DNA of 36,200 bases from Pseudomonadota bacterium (GTDB taxonomy: Bacteria > Pseudomonadota > Gammaproteobacteria > Burkholderiales > Burkholderiaceae_F). The position numbers were made by a program, and so were the translations under genes. Where the stretch lies: the NCBI GenBank assembly GCA_023443095.1, contig JAEZVV010000048.1:1-36200 (forward strand), in the 5' to 3' direction. Of the stretch, positions 33,131 through 36,200 are shown piece by piece. Numbering within the stretch: the stretch's first letter is position 1; every line of letters begins with the position of its first letter. A model generated the notes under the pieces. The model ran no database searches. It saw only the letters and a list, made by a program, of their open reading frames with translations, and was not told the origin of the DNA.

Positions 33131-34342
33131 ATGAAAAGACTCGATTCCGATCCGCCGGGCACTGGCGGCCCCGGCCTGGCCGCGTGGAGCGCGATGGCGC
33201 TGGCCCTGCTCGGGCGCTGGGTCCACGCCTTTGCCCAGGGCTGGCTGATGTTCCAGCTCACCGGTTCGGCGCTCTGGCTGGCGGCTGCCGCTGCGCTCGC
33301 CGCGCTGTCGGCCCTGCCCCTGGCCTGGTTGAGTGGAACCCGTCTGGCGAACTGCCCGCCTTCCCGTCGTTTGGTGTTGGCTTATGGCGGGCTGATTCTG
33401 GTGGCGCTGGCATGCGCCGGCCTGCTGGTCAGCGGGCGCCTGTCGCCGTGGCAACTGCTGCTTGCGGCCGCAGCCTACGGGGGGCTGGCAGCGGTCGAAG
33501 CGCCTGCTCTCGCCGCGGTGGTCGGCGCTTCGGCCTCGGTTGCTGGACGGCAGGCTTGCGCCGCGCGTTTTGCCTTGTTGTTCAACGGCATGCGCATACT
33601 GGCGCCGGCGCTGGCGGCGGCACTGATCGCCGGAGCCGGCGTGGCGGCATGTTTCGTTTTCAACGCGGTCTGCTTGGTGCCGATCCTGGTCCTGGCGCTG
33701 CGTTTCCCGCCCTCCTGGCGGCCGAGCGAGGAGGAATCTCAGCTGGCCAAAGGCCAGGCCCTGTTCCGTCCGCGGGCTCTGCTTGCCAGCGCAGCGGTGT
33801 TCAGCGCCCTGGTGCTGCCGACGGCGGCGCTGCTGCCGGCTATCGCCCATGAAGCCGGAGGCGACCCGCTCGCTCTATTGAGCCGCCTGAGTTCGGGTCT
33901 GGGCGCGGGGGCGCTGGGCTCTGCCCTGCTGCTATGCCGCTGGCGGCCGATCTCCGCCGTGCGCGGCGGACTGGTGCTGGCAGGACTGGCCTTGCTGGCG
34001 TCGCCGGGGCTCGGATCGCCCGCGCTGCAGCTGACCTGGAGCCTGACGCTGGGCGCGGCGATCAGCGGCGTGCTGGGCCTGTGCGTGAGCGAGCTTCATG
34101 GCTTGCGCCAGCACCGGCTGCGAGCGCGGGCCCTGGCGGCATACGCGGCGATCCAGCTCGGCCTGACGCCTCTGGCCGTGCTGGTCACGGCGCTTCTGGC
34201 GGAAGCGCTGGGAACGACGGCTGTGCTGCAGGCGGCGGGGGCTCTTTTGCTGGCTTATGCCGCGTTCGGTCACGGGTTGCCGTGCGCCGGCTTCGGTTGC
34301 GCGGGCGGTGTGGCTTCAAAGCAAAAATTCTCAGACCGATGA
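33131..34342 (+). CDS. MFS permease (MFS_3 / EntS-like)
   Basis: The 403-residue protein is a highly hydrophobic permease with about 11-12 membrane segments. Its start, WSAMALALLGRWVHAFAQGW followed by LMFQLTGSALWL, resembles the MFS_3 (enterobactin-exporter-like) group. No substrate can be read from the sequence. The ATG at 33131 lies directly behind a terminator, so its ribosome site would be inside that hairpin. ATG 33194 has GGAG four bases upstream but would cut into the first membrane helix, so 33131 is preferred. It follows the flavocytochrome gene on the same strand and may depend on read-through. Confidence 0.8.
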   Translation: MKRLDSDPPGTGGPGLAAWSAMALALLGRWVHAFAQGWLMFQLTGSALWLAAAAALAALSALPLAWLSGTRLANCPPSRRLVLAYGGLILVALACAGLLVSGRLSPWQLLLAAAAYGGLAAVEAPALAAVVGASASVAGRQACAARFALLFNGMRILAPALAAALIAGAGVAACFVFNAVCLVPILVLALRFPPSWRPSEEESQLAKGQALFRPRALLASAAVFSALVLPTAALLPAIAHEAGGDPLALLSRLSSGLGAGALGSALLLCRWRPISAVRGGLVLAGLALLASPGLGSPALQLTWSLTLGAAISGVLGLCVSELHGLRQHRLRARALAAYAAIQLGLTPLAVLVTALLAEALGTTAVLQAAGALLLAYAAFGHGLPCAGFGCAGGVASKQKFSDR

Positions 34343-34412
34343 GCGGCAGATAAGTCGCTGCGCTGCCTACAATCGGGCTCTCAGATCTTTCCCCACTTCG
34401 CGGGAGCCGCTC

Positions 34413-35249
34413 GTGAACCGCCTGTTCGTCGTCCTTGGTCTAGTTGCCGCCGTGGTGTTCAGCGCCGTGCTCACCTTGTGGCCGACCGATGATCCGACCG
34501 CGGTCAGCAACAAGTTCGCTCAGCGGGTGGCGGCCGAAGTGCCCGGCGTGCAGGTGGCGCAGGCGGGAGAGTTCATGCTCTACCTCGGCCGCGACGAGCG
34601 GGTCTGGGGCGTGAGCCTTGACCAGCTGCAGAACCGCTGCCACGACGGCGCGGGCGTATGCCAGACCGCCGGGTCCGAGCTGATCGCCGAGCTTGTCCGC
34701 CTGGTCGAGGCGCCGGCGCGGCCCGACATGCCGCTGCTGCGGCCGACTCTGACGCGGCCGCCGGCCGCGGCGCCTTTCACGAAGACCGTGATCACCCAGC
34801 CCTGGGTGGGCGATCTCGCCGTGTCCTACCAGTTCATCGGCAAGCCGGTCGCCGAGTTCGTCACCAGCGGTCTGGTGCAGTCGCTCAAGCTCGATCCCAA
34901 GGTCCTGCAGGCGCGCGCCATCGCCGAAATGGACAGCTCGCACGAGGCCCCGGTGTTGCGGCCGCTCCTGGGCAAGCGCGGCGTGTCCTACCTCGAGGCG
35001 CAGGGCGATCCGGCGGGCGAGGTCTTGTCGCGGGCCCGCATGCAGGTCCTGTCCGAACGCACCGGGGTGAAGAAGTTCTATATCGGTTTTCCGGTGCGCA
35101 ACATGGTCTTGTTCGCCAATGCCAACACGCCCGACGGTCTGGCCGACATCCGCATCGCCGTGGCCGACATGAGGGCGGCTTTCGGGGCGCAGCCGGTGTC
35201 CGATCGCATCTACGTGCTCGAACACGGGGAGCTGTCGGTCCTGCCGTGA
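34413..35249 (+). CDS. DUF1444/YtpQ-like protein with N-terminal membrane anchor
   Basis: The 278-residue product starts with GTG (GGGAGCC upstream) and a hydrophobic segment at residues 3-22, either an uncleaved anchor or a signal peptide. The rest is soluble. By memory it resembles Bacillus YtpQ (DUF1444): LLRPTLTRPP, the segment GDLAVSYQFIGKPVAEF and the C-terminal DRIYVLEHGELSVLP can be lined up with it. Function is unknown. Upstream, TACAAT at 34368-34373 could be a -10 box. The stop overlaps the nudB GTG by four bases (GTGA), so the two genes are translationally coupled. Confidence 0.7.
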   Translation: MNRLFVVLGLVAAVVFSAVLTLWPTDDPTAVSNKFAQRVAAEVPGVQVAQAGEFMLYLGRDERVWGVSLDQLQNRCHDGAGVCQTAGSELIAELVRLVEAPARPDMPLLRPTLTRPPAAAPFTKTVITQPWVGDLAVSYQFIGKPVAEFVTSGLVQSLKLDPKVLQARAIAEMDSSHEAPVLRPLLGKRGVSYLEAQGDPAGEVLSRARMQVLSERTGVKKFYIGFPVRNMVLFANANTPDGLADIRIAVADMRAAFGAQPVSDRIYVLEHGELSVLP

Positions 35250-35698
35250 AGCGGCCGGCCAAGCTGCCGGAGTCGGTGCTGGTGCTGATTCACACGCCGG
35301 CGCTCGAAGTCCTGCTGATCGAACGCGTCGACCACCCCGGCTTCTGGCAATCGGTCACTGGCAGCCGCGACAGCCCGGACGAAGCCCTGCTTACCACCGC
35401 CTGCCGCGAAGTGCTGGAGGAAACCGGCTGGGTGGCGCAGCCGAGCGAGCTGCGGGACTGGGAGCTGTCTTATTCGTATTCGATCTACCCGCAGTGGCGC
35501 CACCGTTACGCGCCGGGAGTGACCGAAAACCGCGAATCGGTGTAATCACTCGCCGTAGCGCAAGTCTTTTTGCCGCGGCTCAACCCGAGCGAACACACGG
35601 CGTTTCGCTGGCTGCCCTGGCGCGACGCCGCCGATGCCTGCTTCTCATGGACCAACGCACTCGCCATTCGCCAGTTGCCGGGCCGATGTCGCGCCTGA
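35246..35698 (+). pseudogene. nudB: Dihydroneopterin triphosphate diphosphatase (NudB), interrupted by an in-frame TAA
   Basis: NudB removes pyrophosphate from dihydroneopterin triphosphate in folate synthesis. The frame starts at GTG 35246 and shows LPESVLVLIHTPALEVLLIE, then FWQSVTGSRDSPDEALLTTA and the Nudix core CREVLEETGW, then RHRYAPGVTENRESV. Codon 100 (35543-35545) is TAA. The same frame then continues for 50 codons with the normal NudB end (LNPSEHTAFRWLPWRDAADA, CFSWTNALAIRQLPG) to TGA at 35696-35698. Without read-through the product would be 99 residues with an intact Nudix box but no C-terminal third. A recent nonsense change, a sequencing error or translational read-through are all possible. 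Confidence 0.85.
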
Positions 35699-36200
35699 TC
35701 TGGCGCGGGCTGGCTGCGTGGGCCGCCCTGGTGCTGGTCGGCTGCGTCGCCGTCTATCCGTATTCGCAGGCGCCGATGAGCGAGCACCTGCGGCGCAGCG
35801 ACGAGGTCGGCGATTGCGCCCGCCGCCTCGAGGCGAGCGACATCGTGATCACGGCCGCCGGCACGCGGGACGCGGGGGCGCCGCGCCTGGCCGGCTTCCC
35901 TTACCTGAGGGTCGACCGTTTCCGTGCCGATCTCGGCCGCGGTCTCGAAACTCCGGCCGAGTGGGGGGCCTGGATCGGCTGGCTGGCCCGGCTCGACGCC
36001 GCAGCGCGTACCGGCGAAGGCGCCAAGGCCGGGTTATCGCCGCGGGCCTTGGAGGCCATCGACCGCTGCCGCGCCGTGCTCGCCCGCGCTGACGCGGCCG
36101 AACACCAGCGCTTGCGCCAAGCTGCCCAGGTGCCGGACGACTATTCACTGCTGGCGCGCAGTATCGGCCTGTATCCGCTGGTGCGAGTCCCGTTCGCAGC
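35686..36200 (+). CDS. Lipoprotein, 5' part only (runs off the window)
   Basis: An ATG at 35686, overlapping the end of the nudB frame by 13 bases, opens a frame that stays open to the window edge (171 codons seen). It starts MSRLIWRGLAAWAALVLVGC, a lipoprotein signal with lipobox LVGC and Cys20. The mature part begins VAVYPYSQAPMSEHLRRSDE and is alpha-helical and Ala/Arg-rich, with no motif I recognise. Overlap with nudB suggests co-transcription. The frame has normal coding character for this genome, and the opposite strand offers only short frames. Function is unknown. Confidence 0.75.
   Translation, partial: MSRLIWRGLAAWAALVLVGCVAVYPYSQAPMSEHLRRSDEVGDCARRLEASDIVITAAGTRDAGAPRLAGFPYLRVDRFRADLGRGLETPAEWGAWIGWLARLDAAARTGEGAKAGLSPRALEAIDRCRAVLARADAAEHQRLRQAAQVPDDYSLLARSIGLYPLVRVPFA

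Noticed and set aside
30926..33850. Upstream extension of the LysR frame to over 1200 codons
   Set aside because: The extension is antisense to the flavocytochrome gene and lacks any LysR or other domain; the LysR starts naturally at 30925.

Overview
The window is a GC-rich (roughly two-thirds G+C) stretch of bacterial chromosome. Gene content and order (uvrA divergent from an MFS gene and ssb; fmdB, a DUF502 gene and aspS in a row; nudB further on) fit a betaproteobacterium, most likely of the Rhodocyclales type. This is inferred from gene order and protein style, not from a database search. I see no tRNA, rRNA, CRISPR array, insertion sequence or phage gene.

Layout. 1-4905: housekeeping DNA repair and replication (uvrA on the minus strand; MFS transporter and ssb on the plus strand). 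4906-7395: a small membrane protein, a GDSL/SGNH hydrolase, a SnoaL-like lipoprotein and a CueR-type copper sensor. 7460-10460: a LysR regulator divergent from a two-gene periplasmic redox module, made of a tetraheme cytochrome c and a Tat-exported FAD protein. 10481-18017: a copper/silver efflux operon on the minus strand, read in the order CopL-like protein, cusC, cusB (with two CusF-like tails), cusA, cupredoxin, cusF. 18159-20811: a phosphate group in which a triple Pho-box repeat precedes a Na/Pi transporter with a PhoU tail, followed by an inositol-monophosphatase/HisN-family phosphatase. 20870-24708: alanine dehydrogenase, a divergent EF-G-like GTPase and a possible 30-residue peptide gene. 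24728-29456: a LysR regulator, a glycine-zipper lipoprotein, fmdB, DUF502 and aspS. 29522-34342: a BamE-like lipoprotein, a second LysR divergent from a fused tetraheme flavocytochrome c, and an MFS_3-type permease. 34413-36200: a YtpQ/DUF1444-like protein, a nudB interrupted by an in-frame TAA, and the start of a lipoprotein gene that runs off the window.

The main biological theme is the cell envelope: periplasmic electron transfer and copper handling. Two related flavocytochrome modules, one split and one fused, each lie opposite their own LysR regulator. The fused one keeps both arginines and the second active-site histidine of soluble fumarate reductase. The split one has lost all three and carries tyrosines at both arginine positions, so it probably acts on a different, unknown substrate. 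This split module and its dyad-rich control region (including a perfect FNR/ANR-like site) are the best candidate for something undescribed. The copper operon is also distinctive: three CusF-type copper sites in two proteins all have methionine where E. coli CusF has its tryptophan.
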